Source: Paulownia fortunei (Eukaryota; Streptophyta; Magnoliopsida; Lamiales; Paulowniaceae). Taken from it: a stretch of 64,000 nucleotides of DNA. The translations under genes and the position numbers were made by a program. Shown here in pieces: positions 43,908 to 55,503 of the stretch. How positions within the stretch are numbered: the stretch's first letter is position 1; each line of letters opens with the position of its first letter. The stretch covers positions 18,715,445 to 18,779,444 of the forward strand of contig CM033107.1 of NCBI GenBank assembly GCA_019321725.1, in the 5' to 3' direction. The notes under the pieces are model-generated. The model ran no database searches. It saw only the letters and a program-made list of their open reading frames with translations, and had not been told where the DNA came from.

Positions 43908-45432
43908 TGATCACCCCAAAAGGTGGTAACAAAATCGCAAGTGCACGATCTCAACAAGTAATAAAGAATGAGTAGAGTATCATTTTTCAAGGGAGAGCGT
44001 GTGTAAGTACCATAGTGTAGATTGTCTAAACTATGTTTAACCTAAAAATAATAGTGGCAATCGAATTAGAAAACAACTACAAAATTAAAAAAAACAACAA
44101 CTAAAACCCAATGAGATTAGGCGATTGAATTCAATACTAAAGAGAGTCAAGGCATTGGTTAGGTATCCTAATTAGGAATGATGTGGTTGTGTAACGGCTA
44201 GTCTTCCTAATGCAATTGGTGCTCTCTCTCAAGTAGGACCAAATTTTCCTAGTAGGCCACCGACATAGTCTCTAGCTACGGGCCTCCTACTAAAAGTGCA
44301 TTAAACTTTGTGAACTCTACTAACTTTCTATTTTCACACATATGACTACCGCACGTACCTATGTTTTATCTCTATAGGGGTCAATTCGTGGCATATACTA
44401 CCCAATCCATTGTTACAACCTTGTCATTCAGTCTTAATTGCAATAATTAAAATCAACTCAGAATTAGCTAAATCTCAAATAAGCATTACGCACAGAGCAT
44501 ATGCTCATCTAAAAAAAACAACATTCCAATCACAATAAAAACATCAATGCATAACTCCAAAGAAATGACTTTCCAAGTCTTTACAAAAGTAGTTTAGCTC
44601 ATATTAAAATAAAACAAGCACCAAGTGTTTCCCAATATCATGATTCTTACAAAATTTTCAAAACTAAACAAAATGAAAGAGAAAATTAAAGTAGAATACT
44701 ATAACTACTAATTGATTTTTCACTTCTTCTTCAAAATCTTCAATGCCTAATAAAGGTCCTCATTTTCTTGTCTTCAAATCCCAAACTCCTTGGTAATGGA
44801 TATATATGTTCTTGGTGTAGTGTGTGAAGAAATATGGAGAAATGAGTGTTTCAGGTGGAGAGGAAAAATGTATGAGAATTTTGGTGTAGAGTGTGTGTGG
44901 GTGTTGAATTCTATTGTATGATGGGTAAATTGAATATGTGTGTGAATTATGTGTGTATATAATGTATCTATCAAGAACATAACATGGGTAATGATTATAG
45001 GTGTATCTAATATGTATATCTCATAAAAAATGCAAAAATTTATGATCCATCGCCACTTGTCGCAAAAAAAAAACATATCAACATCTTTACTGTTAGCAGG
45101 GTAGTGCCTAAGCGCTACAAATTCTGTCCCATGTTAGTTTTGCAATGCCTAGGCACTGCACATATTGCTCCAAATCAATTTATGTAGCGCTTGCAATCTC
45201 TTTCAACTGATTTTTCACGACTCTTGAGGCCGAACTGGCATTTAGTGTCTTCTATATCTTTATGAATCAACTCAATATCACGTTTATAGAGAAAGTTATG
45301 CTAGAAATATAAAAACTACGCATTTAAAAATTTCTACTACCTCTTTATGTGCTATTATGCTCATGGAGGTGTCAGAAATGTGCAATTATGCTCATGGAGG
45401 TGTCAGAAATGTTGTACTCTTTAAGCCTATTA
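43908..45432 (-). repeat. Gypsy LTR A (3' LTR)
   Basis: About 1.5 kb. Its start (CTATTA on the plus strand, normally CTATCA) is next to the PPT. It includes a 31-bp tandem duplication near its start (45349-45410), and an AT-rich promoter-like region near 44940-44970. Confidence 0.85.
45349..45410. repeat. 31-bp tandem duplication in LTR A
   Basis: GTGCTATTATGCTCATGG with 13 further bases is repeated from 45380 with one change. LTRs B and C have a single copy. Confidence 0.85.
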
Positions 45433-45447
45433 ACTACCCCCAAACTT
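45433..45447 (-). other. Polypurine tract (gypsy)
   Basis: Reads AAGTTTGGGGGTAGT on the minus strand, directly before LTR A. Confidence 0.85.
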
Positions 45448-47390
45448 ACCTTTTGCTTAAAACTTGAAATTAAACAATCATACGCTTATACATTGATATG
45501 ACTTACTAAAGTTGATCAACCAATTCAAATACCTCATAAATCTTTATTGCACGTAAGTCCAAATGTTGGTCATAAAGCTAGTCAAATGACACTACAAAAC
45601 TCATGCTTCATCAATCTAGTCATGAATTCAAAACTGTTGTGTGTGAAGTGACAACCTGAAGTTTCATGCTTGCATTTTAGGTATTCTTTTCAAAGGAGTT
45701 TTAGGTGTTCCATAGGCTTGCTTTTCATACAACTTCTCTATTAATGTAATGTAGACACTTGCAAGCTTATATGAAAAGGACTTCAATAAACTTTTAACGT
45801 AAGGCCTAGGTATTGACTTATAAAGAAAGGCAAGAATAAACAACATAAGAGGGCATAAAACGTTGCACGTAAAATCTCACTCTTTTTCTTTCTTTTCCCT
45901 TTCCCAATTCTCTTCTTTTTTCCTTTGGGATTCATGCTCTTCTTTTCTGTTAAACAATTTTTTTTTATTTTACTTTTATTATTTTCTTGCAATTTTTTTT
46001 CTACTTTTTTTCATGAATCGCAAGGCTTCACTTCTTATTTTTTTTCTTTCACAACCCCCAAACTTGTTTCTTTTCATCAACATAAGTTACGATGGTTTTC
46101 TTGCATATTTTTCTTGCTTATACCCATAAATGCATTCATCCATTCCCTCATCACATCTCCATATAATTCCTAGATAAGATTGTGCACAAAATATCACACT
46201 TTAAGCTCTCTTAGGGATAATCAATGGTTTTTTTAGGGGGTTGTAAAAGGCAGGTGTAGTGAGATTCAAGAAATGAAGTCGAATGGTGGTCATTTATATG
46301 CATTGCACATGTCATTCTTTGAAAAAGGCTTAAAGAGGTAACTAGTGAATAAGAATGTGATCATGGTAGGCTTCAAAGGTACAAACGAGTCAAAGATAGC
46401 CTAAATCATTTTCAAGTTTGCTAGTTATCTAGGATTTCACATCAAAGAGTAATCAAGAAAATTCTAGAACACCACAAAATGACCAATGGAACTTATTTGA
46501 AGCAAAATTCAACACCAAGTAGCACGCGATTCACAAGATTTTGACATAACGTGCTAAATGAAATTCATCGTTCATGATAAGAATCGCCATGTCAAAAGAC
46601 TATCAATCTTTCTTTCCTTCAGACACTATACAATATCAATTTAGTATCATCATGGACAATCGGTAATCAAGTTAATCATTCATTCACAAAAATTGAACTC
46701 AACTAAGTTTGTCAAAGCGCATGTTTTCTCTTGGACTCTCATCTCACATTATATATAATTCGCACACAAAGCTTCAACAAAAATAAAAAATAAATGGCTC
46801 AAATTTTCACATAAAGTTCAAACACATAAAATACAAATCTCACCTCCAACTTTAAAATTAACATTATCCTAAATGTTTATAGAAATAAAGCACATAAAAT
46901 GGGAGGAATATGAAGCTCCCCTTCCAAATAGATGATGCCCTTGGAGCCCATAGGAGATCCACATATATAACCAAGGAGATCTCCATCTACAAAACAAAAG
47001 ACACATGAAAGCATATAGGCTAAAGTAACAAAAGTGAGAATACAAACATAGATAAAGCAATGCAATAGCTAAACATGCCTAAATCTAGGAAGGGAACACA
47101 CTTCAAAAACTAACTAAGAAATTATTCAAAAGCATAAGAAAAAAGGCTTGGTTTGCCTCCCAAGAAGTGCTTGGTTTATAATTATCAACCCGACTATCTT
47201 TCTTACTTATCCGGGATCTAAAAATAAGTATTTATCATGCCACGCCTTTGAGTGCTCTAAGAGTGTAGATAAAACTTCCGGATAGGTAAGATGAGGATAA
47301 TTTAGAGTAGCATCAAGGGCCTCTCGAATATCAACAAGTATATCCCCTATTACTGTGAATGGTTTACTAGTCATGGTAAAGATATACCTA
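45448..47390 (-). other. Long untranslated 3' region of the gypsy element
   Basis: No coding domain. Up to about 46420 it matches the reverse complement of 5290-6230. T-rich tracts (45880-46070) create hydrophobic open frames on the plus strand that I regard as chance. Near 47150-47220 the minus strand has the 'CTTCTTGGGAGGCAAACC' segment that in Athila-type elements follows integrase. It lies close to the protease, so RT, RNase H and integrase are absent. Confidence 0.7.
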
Positions 47391-47660
47391 TATTTTCCAT
47401 ATTAAAGATGAAATATGTATAAAGCACAAGAATTGATCACTACTCCCAAGCATATCTTGAGTCACTCGAGTAGGCCTTGCTTCATCTAGTGCTTGCTTCC
47501 TAAAATTGAACAATAAAATTGAATTAGTGCTTGCATCTGGATCACATAATGTTATTTCACAAGTAACGTCTCCAATTGAATAAGGGATAATGAAACACCC
47601 TGAATCGATAAGCATTTGAGGTAATTTATCTTACAAGATTGCATTGCACTTTTTAATGGT
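47391..47660 (-). pseudogene. Athila-type protease remnant
   Basis: The minus-strand frame 47388-47615 gives KLPQ-MLIDSGCFIIPYSIGD then ITLCDPDASTNSIL. The active site DLGAS reads DPDAS (47529-47543). The Asp itself remains, but the Leu-Gly after it are Pro-Asp, which should destroy the fold. PTRVT matches the conserved segment downstream. It has about 75 codons of the usual length. Confidence 0.7.
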
Positions 47661-48300
47661 CTCTCTCTTCTCCAATTATTGTTGTTGTGAGAAGATGTCC
47701 TCCTTATCCACTATAATGTTTGACACAACATTGCTCTTCTATATGAGTTGAGCGCAAGAAGCTTTCATGGATGCCTCTTGGGAAGGGCTTGATTGATTAT
47801 AACTAGGCCATCTTCCTTTTCTACAATAGGCATTTGTGTTGTTTTCTCTTGTCAACACTTGCCCAATTCATCAACTCTCAAAGGGGATTCTAACTCTTCA
47901 TCACTTGTCAAAATATTAACATTACCATGCTCTTCCCCCACTTTATTTACCTCAAACATGCAAGGCAAGTTTTCTAGTTGCTCATCAACTAGTGTACTAC
48001 TTAGCTCACTAAGTTGGGCTTCTAATATCTAAAGTGATGCTGATGTAGTTTGGAACCTAGTCTCAGTATTCTTCATGAATTAAGTTAGTAATTCTTCAAA
48101 ATTTGACTCATTCTCTTGAGGTGGATAAGTGGGTTCAATCCATGTCACATTGTGATCATTCCCCATGAAAAATTTGGGTGAACTTGCTATCCTTGGTTGT
48201 AGGTGTTGGAGAAAAGAATGTCATGTTGCTCATTATAATCCCACCATATGTTGACCATGATCAACCTATGGTGTTGCCCATAGATTGCTCGTTTGGTATT
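47661..48300 (-). pseudogene. Athila-type gag, C-terminal part
   Basis: Minus strand: PRIASSPKFFMGN, then YPPQENESNFEELLT, FMKNTETRFQ, LEAQLSELSS and EQLENLPC are the coiled-coil end of gag, with stops. Continuing into 47650 brings the linker to protease. The capsid part is not readable in 48300-48650. Confidence 0.65.
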
Positions 48301-48650
48301 TTGTTCTTGCATGGAAACCACAATACGACTCTTGCATTACAAAGGGTATATGAGTAGCATGTGCTGAAAATTTATCAATTTTCATAGACAAGGCATTAAT
48401 TTGGGCGATTAAAGTAGTAAGGGGGGTCTACTTCATGATTTCCAAAAGTCCCAATTGACATGGCACATTTGGTTGGCCAATAGTGTATATACGCTGTCAT
48501 CGCATCCAACGAAGTGCCTCCTAAAGAAACAAACAAAACAACTAAAGTAAACTATAACAAAATAATAAAAATGAAAAATAAATAAATAAAGCAAGTAAAA
48601 TGATCAAACTACAACTAGACAATCAACTTTGATATCACACAAAAACACAC

Positions 48651-48667
48651 TCCCCGACAACAGTGCC
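48651..48667 (-). other. PBS, tRNA-Asp type, degenerate
   Basis: Reads TGGCACTGTTGTCGGGGA on the minus strand (13-15 of 18 bases fit the expected site), beside LTR B. Confidence 0.75.
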
Positions 48668-48674
48668 AAAAACA

Positions 48675-49718
48675 TGGTGACCCCAAAATAAGTGATACAA
48701 AACCACAATTGCACGGTGTCAACAAGGAATAAAAAGTGAGTAGACTTCATATCTCAAAGTAGTGTGGGTGTAAGTACCAAATATAGATTACCTATGCTAT
48801 AATTGACCTAATAATGTTTGTGGTGATTAAATTAAAATGCAAGAACTAACATATTAAACAAAAATAACTAAAATCCAAGAAGATTAGGGTATTGAATTCA
48901 ATAGTAAAGAGAGTCAAGGCATTGGTTAGTCATCATATGTTATTATAAATCTAGCTTAATTATGATTAGGAATTATGTGGATTGTGTGACAACAGGTCTT
49001 CCTATTGTAATTATTTCTCTCTCGAGAGTGACCAAATTAACCCCCAGTAGGCCATGGGTGCCATCTCTAGCTACGGACCACCCCACTAAGAGTGCCTTGA
49101 GCTTTGTGAATTTCAGTAGCTTTTGATTTTCATACCAATTACTACTGCATGTATCTATGCCTACATACCTATAGAGGTCAATCTTTGGCACATACTACCC
49201 GGTCCATTCTATAACCTCACCTTTCGGTCTTAATTGCAATAATTAGAATTAACTTGAAATTGGTCAAATCTCAAGAAGTATTAAATCCATTGCATATGCT
49301 AATCACAATAAAAATAACATTCCAATCACAATTAACTCCATAGAAATAGCTTTCTAAGCCATGACAAAAGTAGCTTAACTTATATCGTTGGAGAAACGAG
49401 TGTTTTGGGTGGAGAGAAAAAGTGTGAGAATTTTAGTGTAAGTGTATATGGGTGGCAAATTCTGTTATGTGATGTGTGAATTGAATATCTATGTTAATAT
49501 CACTTTTGTGGAGAATGTTATGTCAGAAATACGAAAACTGCGCATCTAAAAGTTTATGCTACGTCTTTAATTGATTTCCCATTTTTCACTCTATTTTTTA
49601 AATTCTTAGTTTCTACATATAATTATAACAAAATAACAACTAAATCAATTATAAGTTAAAAAGATGTGAAATTGTGCTCATGGAGGTGTTAGAAATGTCG
49701 CACTTTATGATTCTATCA
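48675..49718 (-). repeat. Gypsy LTR B (middle LTR)
   Basis: 1,044 bp, about 500 shorter than A and C. The missing part lies near 49380, where the text jumps from the LTR 3' half to the TGGAGAAACGAGTGTTTTGGG block. Confidence 0.85.
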
Positions 49719-49752
49719 ACTACCCCCAAACTTGGCAACGACGCTAAAAACT
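49719..49752 (-). other. Collapsed PBS/PPT spacer between LTRs B and C
   Basis: Read on the minus strand: AGTTTTTAGCGTCGTTGCC (PBS start) followed at once by AAGTTTGGGGGTAGT (PPT). The whole internal region between 5' and 3' LTR is gone. Confidence 0.85.
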
Positions 49753-51354
49753 TGGTGACCCCAAAATGGTGGTAACAAAATCACAAATGCATGGTATCAA
49801 GATGTAATAAAGAGTGAGTCATTTTCCAAGGGAGTGCGTTTGTAAGTACCTAAGGGTAGACTGCTTAAACTATAATTAATCCAACGATGATAGTGGTGAA
49901 TGAATTAAAATACAAGAACTAACAAATTAAACAAAAACAACTATAATCTAAGGAGATTAAGGGATTGAATTCAATACTAAGGGGAGTCAAGGCATAGGTT
50001 ACCCATCCTATGTTGTTATGAACCTAGCTTCATTATGATTAGAAATGATGTGGATTATGTGACGATGGGTCTTTCTGTTATAATTGGTGCTCTCTATCGA
50101 GACGAACCAAATCTACCCTAGTAGGTTATCAGTGCATCTCTAATTATGGGTCATCCCACTAAGAGTGCCTTAAGCTTTGTGGATTTCACTACCTTTTGAT
50201 TTTCACACTATAACTACCGCATGTACCTATGCTTACATCTCTATATGGGTTGGTCCATAGTATATACTACCAGTCCATTATTACAACCTCACCTCTTGGT
50301 TTTAATTGCAATAATTAGCAAAATTTGCTAAATCTCAAGAATCATTAAACACGTAGTATATGCTCATCACAATAAAAACAATATTCCAATCACAATATAA
50401 ACATCAACTCATAACTCCATTGAATTGGCTTTCCAAGCCTTGATCATATTGAAATTAAACAAACACCAAGTATTTTCCAACATCATGATTCTTTTAAATT
50501 CCTCAAAACTAAACAAAATAAAAGAAGAAATTAAAGTGAAAGGTTACAACCACTAAGTGATTCTTCACTTCTCTTTCAAAATATTCAGTGCTCAATAAAG
50601 CTTCTCATTTTATTGTCTTCAAATTCCAAGCTCCTTGTTAATTGGGATGTGTGTGTTCTTGGTGTACAATATAAAGAAATATGGATAAATGGGTATTTTG
50701 CGTAGAGAGGAAAAGTGTGTGAGACTTTTAGTGTAGTGTGTGTGTGTGTGTGTTGAATTCTATTGTATGATGTGTGAATTGAATATGTGTTAATTGTGTG
50801 TGTATAGTGTATATATCAAGATGATCACACAGGTAATGATGTATAAGTGTATCTAATATGTATATCTCATAAATGATGCCAAAATTTATGATTCATCACC
50901 ACTTGTCACCAAAACAATGTATCAACATCATTTTTATTAGCAGGTACACATTCTGTCCCAAGTGAGTTTTGCAGAGCCTAGGCTCTACACTTGCAGCCCC
51001 AAATGAGTTTCTGCAATGCATCCAGCCTCTTTAAACTAAAATTTCACCACTCTCTAAGCTGAATTGGCTTTTGGTGTCTACATCAAAATTATTGATCTAT
51101 CTCTTAGCTTTCTATATCTTAATGAATCAACTTAATATAGCTTTTATGGAGAAAGTTATACCAGAAACACAAAAACTGCACATCAAAATGTTTATGCTAT
51201 CTCTTTAACTGAGCTTTTATCTTTCCCTCTACATTTTCAATTTCAATTTCATAATTATCAAAAAATAAGTCACAATTGTATCAATTGTAAGGTAAAAATA
51301 AGTGCAATTGTGCTCATGGAGGTGCCAAAATTATCGCACTTTATGGGCGTATCA
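49753..51354 (-). repeat. Gypsy LTR C (5' LTR)
   Basis: 1,602 bp, from TGGTGACCCC on the left to CGTATCA on the right. It includes a GT run (about 50737-50752). No PPT lies beyond its right end, which fits an outer element edge. Confidence 0.85.
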
Positions 51355-51640
51355 GCGGACCGAGCGCACCCCTTAGAGGCTTTTAACCCTTTAAAGATTT
51401 TAGGAGGTCAGCAGAACGAGCACACCCTTCAACAAAATCATTCTCTATGCAGGTTAGCAGGCCGAGCACTACCATTAATCATTTGCACATCAATTTTAGA
51501 GAAAGAATCAAATAGGGGATTAAATAGCCCATTTTATTCACTCTTAATAATGTATTTTAAAAGTAAATTTAATCGTTGAGATAATTGACCTACAATATGT
51601 AAGAGAATCATAACTTAAACATAGAATTTGCAGAGGTAGC
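51355..51640 (-). other. 3' untranslated DNA with spaced CCGAGC repeats
   Basis: The motif GCRGRMCGAGCRCACC or close to it occurs at 51355, 51408 and 51458 (about 50-bp spacing). The same arrangement is in the second copy at 52413. No gene is seen. Confidence 0.7.
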
Positions 51641-52280
51641 AAACATTGCGTGGTTGATGGAGCTTCTGCACCTCTAGTTCTTCCAACTCTTAATCTCCTC
51701 CTACTAAAACCTTGGAGATCTTATAAGGTCCTTCCTTATTAGCTTCTAGCTTTCTAGTAGCCTTAAGCGCATTTGCTCTGCACAATACCAAGTCTCATAC
51801 TTGGAACTGCCTTTTCTTTACTCTTTGATTTTATGCTACTTAGGCTTGACTTTATACACCTCCATGTACACATAAGCTCGGTCTCGCAATTCATCAATTA
51901 AGTCCAATGCTTCCCTCATTAACTTCTCATTCTTTACTTCAATGAAATTTTAAATTAGATGTGTCTCCATCTCGATTTCAGCTGGAATTACTGCTTCAAC
52001 TCCATAGACAAGACTGAATGGTGATTATCCAATTGTACTTCGTGGATCAGTCCGATAAGCCCACAATACTAAACCTAGTTTTTTAGCCTATCATCCACCA
52101 GATCTATTGAATCTAGCTTGAATACCTTGCACTATTATCCGATTGCTAACCTTAACTTGCATGTTATCTTGTGGATGAGCAACCAAGGTAAACCACTACT
52201 TTATCTTCATCTACTTACACTAAGCTCGAATTTTAGAACTACTAAACTTGGTGCCCTTGTCTGATACTAAGTTCTTGGGC
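51641..52280 (-). pseudogene. Gypsy (Tat/Ogre-like) integrase remnant
   Basis: Minus strand: the second catalytic Asp in SDKGTKF (52259-52261), AHPQDNMQVKVSNR where the catalytic Glu is Lys (52151-52153), LWAYRTDPRSTIG, SLVYGVEAVIPAEIEMETH, the IDELRDRAYVYMEVYK helix, and a GPY-type C-terminal module (KLEANKEGPYKISKVLVGG, near 51725). Several stops interrupt it. The E-to-K change alone would abolish strand transfer. The N-terminal part is cut by a gypsy LTR fragment at 52281. Confidence 0.85.
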
Positions 52281-52412
52281 ACTCTATTTTTTCAATTCTT
52301 ACTTCCTACACATAATTATCAAAAAATAAGGCACAATTGTATCAATTGTAAGGTAAAAACAAGTGTAATTATGCTCATGAAGGTGTCAAAAATATCATAC
52401 TTTATGGGCGTA
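52281..52412 (-). repeat. Gypsy LTR fragment (first ~130 bp)
   Basis: It matches the start of LTRs B and C (CGTATCA end, GCTCATGAAGGTGTC, AATTGTAAGG). It carries the same right flank, GCGGACCGAGC, as LTR C. Confidence 0.85.
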
Positions 52413-52690
52413 TCAGCGGACCGAGCCCACCCCTTAGAGGATTTTAGCCCTTTAAAGATTTGAGGAGGTCAGTGGAACGAGCACACCCTTCAACAAATTA
52501 ATCTCTATGCAGGTTGGCAGGCCGAACACTACCATAAATCATTTTCACATCAGTTTTAGAGAAAAAAGCAAAGGGGAATTAAATAGCCCATTTTATTCAC
52601 TCTTAATAATACATTTTAAAAGTAAATTTACTTGTTGAGATAATTGACCTACAATATGTAAGAGAATTAGGACTTAAACATAGAAATTGC
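52413..52690 (-). other. Second copy of the untranslated CCGAGC-repeat region
   Basis: Parallel to 51355-51640, with spaced motifs at 52413, 52470 and 52516. Confidence 0.75.
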
Positions 52691-52935
52691 ATAGGTGGCA
52701 AACATTCTATGGTCGAGGGAGATTCTACACCTCTAGCTCTTCTAACTCATAAGCTCCTCCTACTAAAACCTTGGACATCTTATAAGGTCCTTCCTAATTA
52801 GCTTCCAGCTTCCCAGTAGCCTTAAGCGCGTCTACTCGGCACAATACCTAGTCTCATACTTGGAATTGCCTTTTCTTCACTTTGTGATTATATCCTACTC
52901 AGGCTAGACTTTATACACCTCCATCCACACATAAG
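52691..52935 (-). pseudogene. Second copy of the integrase GPY module
   Basis: It is parallel to 51641-51890, keeping GPYK and the segment before it. It ends at about 52935, where a copia gag begins. Confidence 0.75.
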
Positions 52936-53043
52936 CTGATACAGACTTCTTTGATACAGATAAACCTCTATCTATATTTTCCAGAACCCAAAATCTGCAT
53001 CATTGAATTTCTCGAGTTTTACCTTCCCTTCATCTACAGCCAT
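52936..53043 (-). pseudogene. copia gag N-terminus, third family (Tork-like)
   Basis: From an ATG at 53043 the minus strand reads MAVDEGKVKLEKFNDADFGFWK, a start shared by many Tork-type copia Gag proteins, then a stop and IEVYLYQRSL. It is truncated after about 36 codons by the integrase copy. Confidence 0.8.
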
Positions 53044-53090
53044 CACTCCCACTGGAATCTGATTCCTTCGGATCGTTTTTGATTATTCCT

Positions 53091-53103
53091 TACTCTGATA
53101 CCA
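53091..53103 (-). other. PBS, initiator Met-tRNA type
   Basis: Reads TGGTATCAGAGTA on the minus strand, two bases from the LTR end at 53106. Confidence 0.85.
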
Positions 53104-53105
53104 GT

Positions 53106-53308
53106 TGTTGGGAAATTATGCAAATTCCCAATAAATCATATTAGTGAGAATGTGAAATAACAATGAAAATAACACACATTAATTTGATAACAAAGTTTGG
53201 CCAATTGTATCTACGTCTTCGGACCTGCTGCAGATCTTTTTACTAAAGAAAAAAAATATACAAAGTGTTTACAATACTTACAACTCACAACCTACACAAG
53301 AATTTTTC
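53106..53308 (-). repeat. copia LTR fragment of the third family
   Basis: It begins TGTTGGGAAATTATG (plus strand). A solo LTR interrupts it at 53309, and I cannot find its continuation after 55498 with certainty. Confidence 0.6.
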
Positions 53309-55493
53309 TGTTAGAGTAGGATGCCCAATGCCCCAATTAGATTGGGTATATTATACTCTTTTTCTTCTGTAAAGATAATTTTATTCGGAATCATATTAAT
53401 AAAAAGGCATTCTCTTTATCTTATGTCTTTCATCTTTTATTTCTGCACATTAGATAAAGTCTTTAGATCAAATTTAGCTACAGGACATGATCGCGCATAT
53501 GATGGCGATCATAGAACATGCCTCTAAGGCTTTGGTCTTAAATAAGTTTCGAATCGAGAGCTTTTTGAGATGAGACATCAAATAGCTCAGTAAAACTTGC
53601 ACATATAATGCATACTCGTAAAACAAGGATGTCACATTCCATTGATATTAGCATAGAGACACAAGTGCATGTATGTGGGTGCTTGTTAGGGAACAAGTTC
53701 ACTGAATATGGCCCACAAGAAATTCTAAGTTGGAGGTTTTACCTGTTGAAATAAGAATTTTTGTGTTGCGATAGTACGTGATTAGTCCTCAGACTTGAGG
53801 CACAATGGTAGCCTTGTGTGCATCCTGCAACATTTTGATATATCTTCTGATTGCTTGACAATCACAAAGAGGGTATGTTGGGTGTTGCACTAGTATGCAT
53901 AAAGGTTTATCAGTAACCAACATAAAATTCGACACTTGTCTTTTTAAGTAAGGGAATCTCCTATATTTTCATAGTTCATGATTCAAAAACCTTGGACAAG
54001 GTAGGATGAATCGTAATTCATCAAAAATTATTGGAACTTGAAATGAAATCACAGCAATTGAATCATTTAGGATTTCGATTTATAATCCATGCCTTAGATT
54101 CAATCGGGAGATTAGTTGTCGAAAGGAACTTACGTGTATGGTACTTGCAAACTAAGTTTAGTTTGCCATGATTATTTGTTAGGTGTTTTCATGGATAGTG
54201 AAATTCTTGGAATTAAGGAGTTAATTCTATGTGAATTAATTAATTGGATTAATTAATTATAATAATTATTATTCATATGTTGTAAATATTACAAGCCCAC
54301 TGCTAGCTTAGTAGTGAACCTAAGAGGGTCATACATCTTTATGGAATATAACATTTCTAATTTTGGGTTTTATCCAATGCTTGAAAATTAATTAATTAAT
54401 ATTGATTAATTCATTAATTATGGGTTCTATTTAATTTAATGATTAAATTAAATAAGTGGATTATTTAATTGGACCTAATTTGATTAGAAAATTCAATTGG
54501 AGTAAATTAAATTAATTAATTGTAATGATTAAATTGGGATTAAATCAATTGGATTGATTTGTAGATTTTTGAATCCAAGCCCAAAAATTACTAAGGGTCA
54601 CTTAATAAACCCACTAAAATATGAAGAGAATAAATTAAATAAATATGATTTATTTAATTAACATATTTATAGATAAATAAATATAGTGACCGATTTTATG
54701 GGATAAAATCGGCCACTAAAATTAAATTTATATATAAATATAATTATAGTATATATGATATATATATATATATATATCTTGATATTATTTGAAAAGTTCA
54801 AATTAATATCAACAATGTATGTAGATAATTTTGATGATTCATATAGTTTCAAATTAGTCTACATACAATAGGAGAGAGAAAATAGAAGAGTTGTTGGAAG
54901 ATTAGGAATCCTTCCAAAATAAAGTTTTGAAGTAATTCAAAATTGAAAAACTTTTCAATAGTTGGAAAAGGATTAAAATTTTCAACCCTAGATATATGAG
55001 GGATGAAAATTACATAATTAATTCAAAAAATTGAGGAAAAAAATATTTTGTTTAAAGTCTTCTATTTTACTCTCCAAGAAAAGAAAAGAAAGAAAAGAAA
55101 ATCAGTTTCTCTCTTCATATTATTGTTTCAATAACTTAAGAAATCAATTTTTATTATTTTTGAAAATTTACTTCAGTTCTAAATAAGTAAACAATTAAAA
55201 GGATACTAGTGAATCCTTTTGATTGGTATTGTTCTTCCGTACAGTGGACCTGATAAAGAGGAAACACTTGGATCCCTACGAGTTCTGATAGTTTATGATA
55301 AAAAATTGATTGTTTCATTCCCTACAACAACTGGAGTACTCGGAAGGTATAATCCGAATTTTATATTTATTTATATATTCATTTGAATAAGCACGATCGT
55401 TAAAATTGCTTTTGAATCAAAGGGGTTAAATTTATGTTTGATAAAAATTTAAATTTCGTTTCGTATACTCCTGCGATTATAGCGAACCCAACA
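53309..55493 (+). repeat. Solo copia LTR, + orientation
   Basis: The reverse complement of the 2.2-kb LTRs at 32924 and 40674, from TGTTAGAGTAGGATGCCCAA to CGAACCCAACA. No internal element DNA is attached on either side. The flanks TTTTC (53304-53308) and TATTC (55494-55498) may be a target duplication with one change. As it points right, its promoter would face the resistance-gene fragment. Confidence 0.9.
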
Positions 55494-55503
55494 TATTCTT
55501 CAT

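Larger units (their letters stand above)
43908..51354 (-). mobile_element. Three-LTR gypsy array (-)
   Basis: In the minus direction: LTR C (51354-49753), 34 bp holding PBS and PPT remains, LTR B (49718-48675), PBS, internal region with gag and protease only, PPT, LTR A (45432-43908). The LTRs share ends (TGATA... to ...GGGGTCACCA) and blocks throughout. The outer flanks show no target duplication (TAGTA against GCGGA). The array probably arose by recombination between elements sharing LTR B. Confidence 0.85.

Noticed and set aside
45863..46173. Hydrophobic open frames suggesting membrane proteins
   Set aside because: They arise from T-rich tracts in the gypsy untranslated tail, the antisense of the purine tract also seen at 5635-5765.
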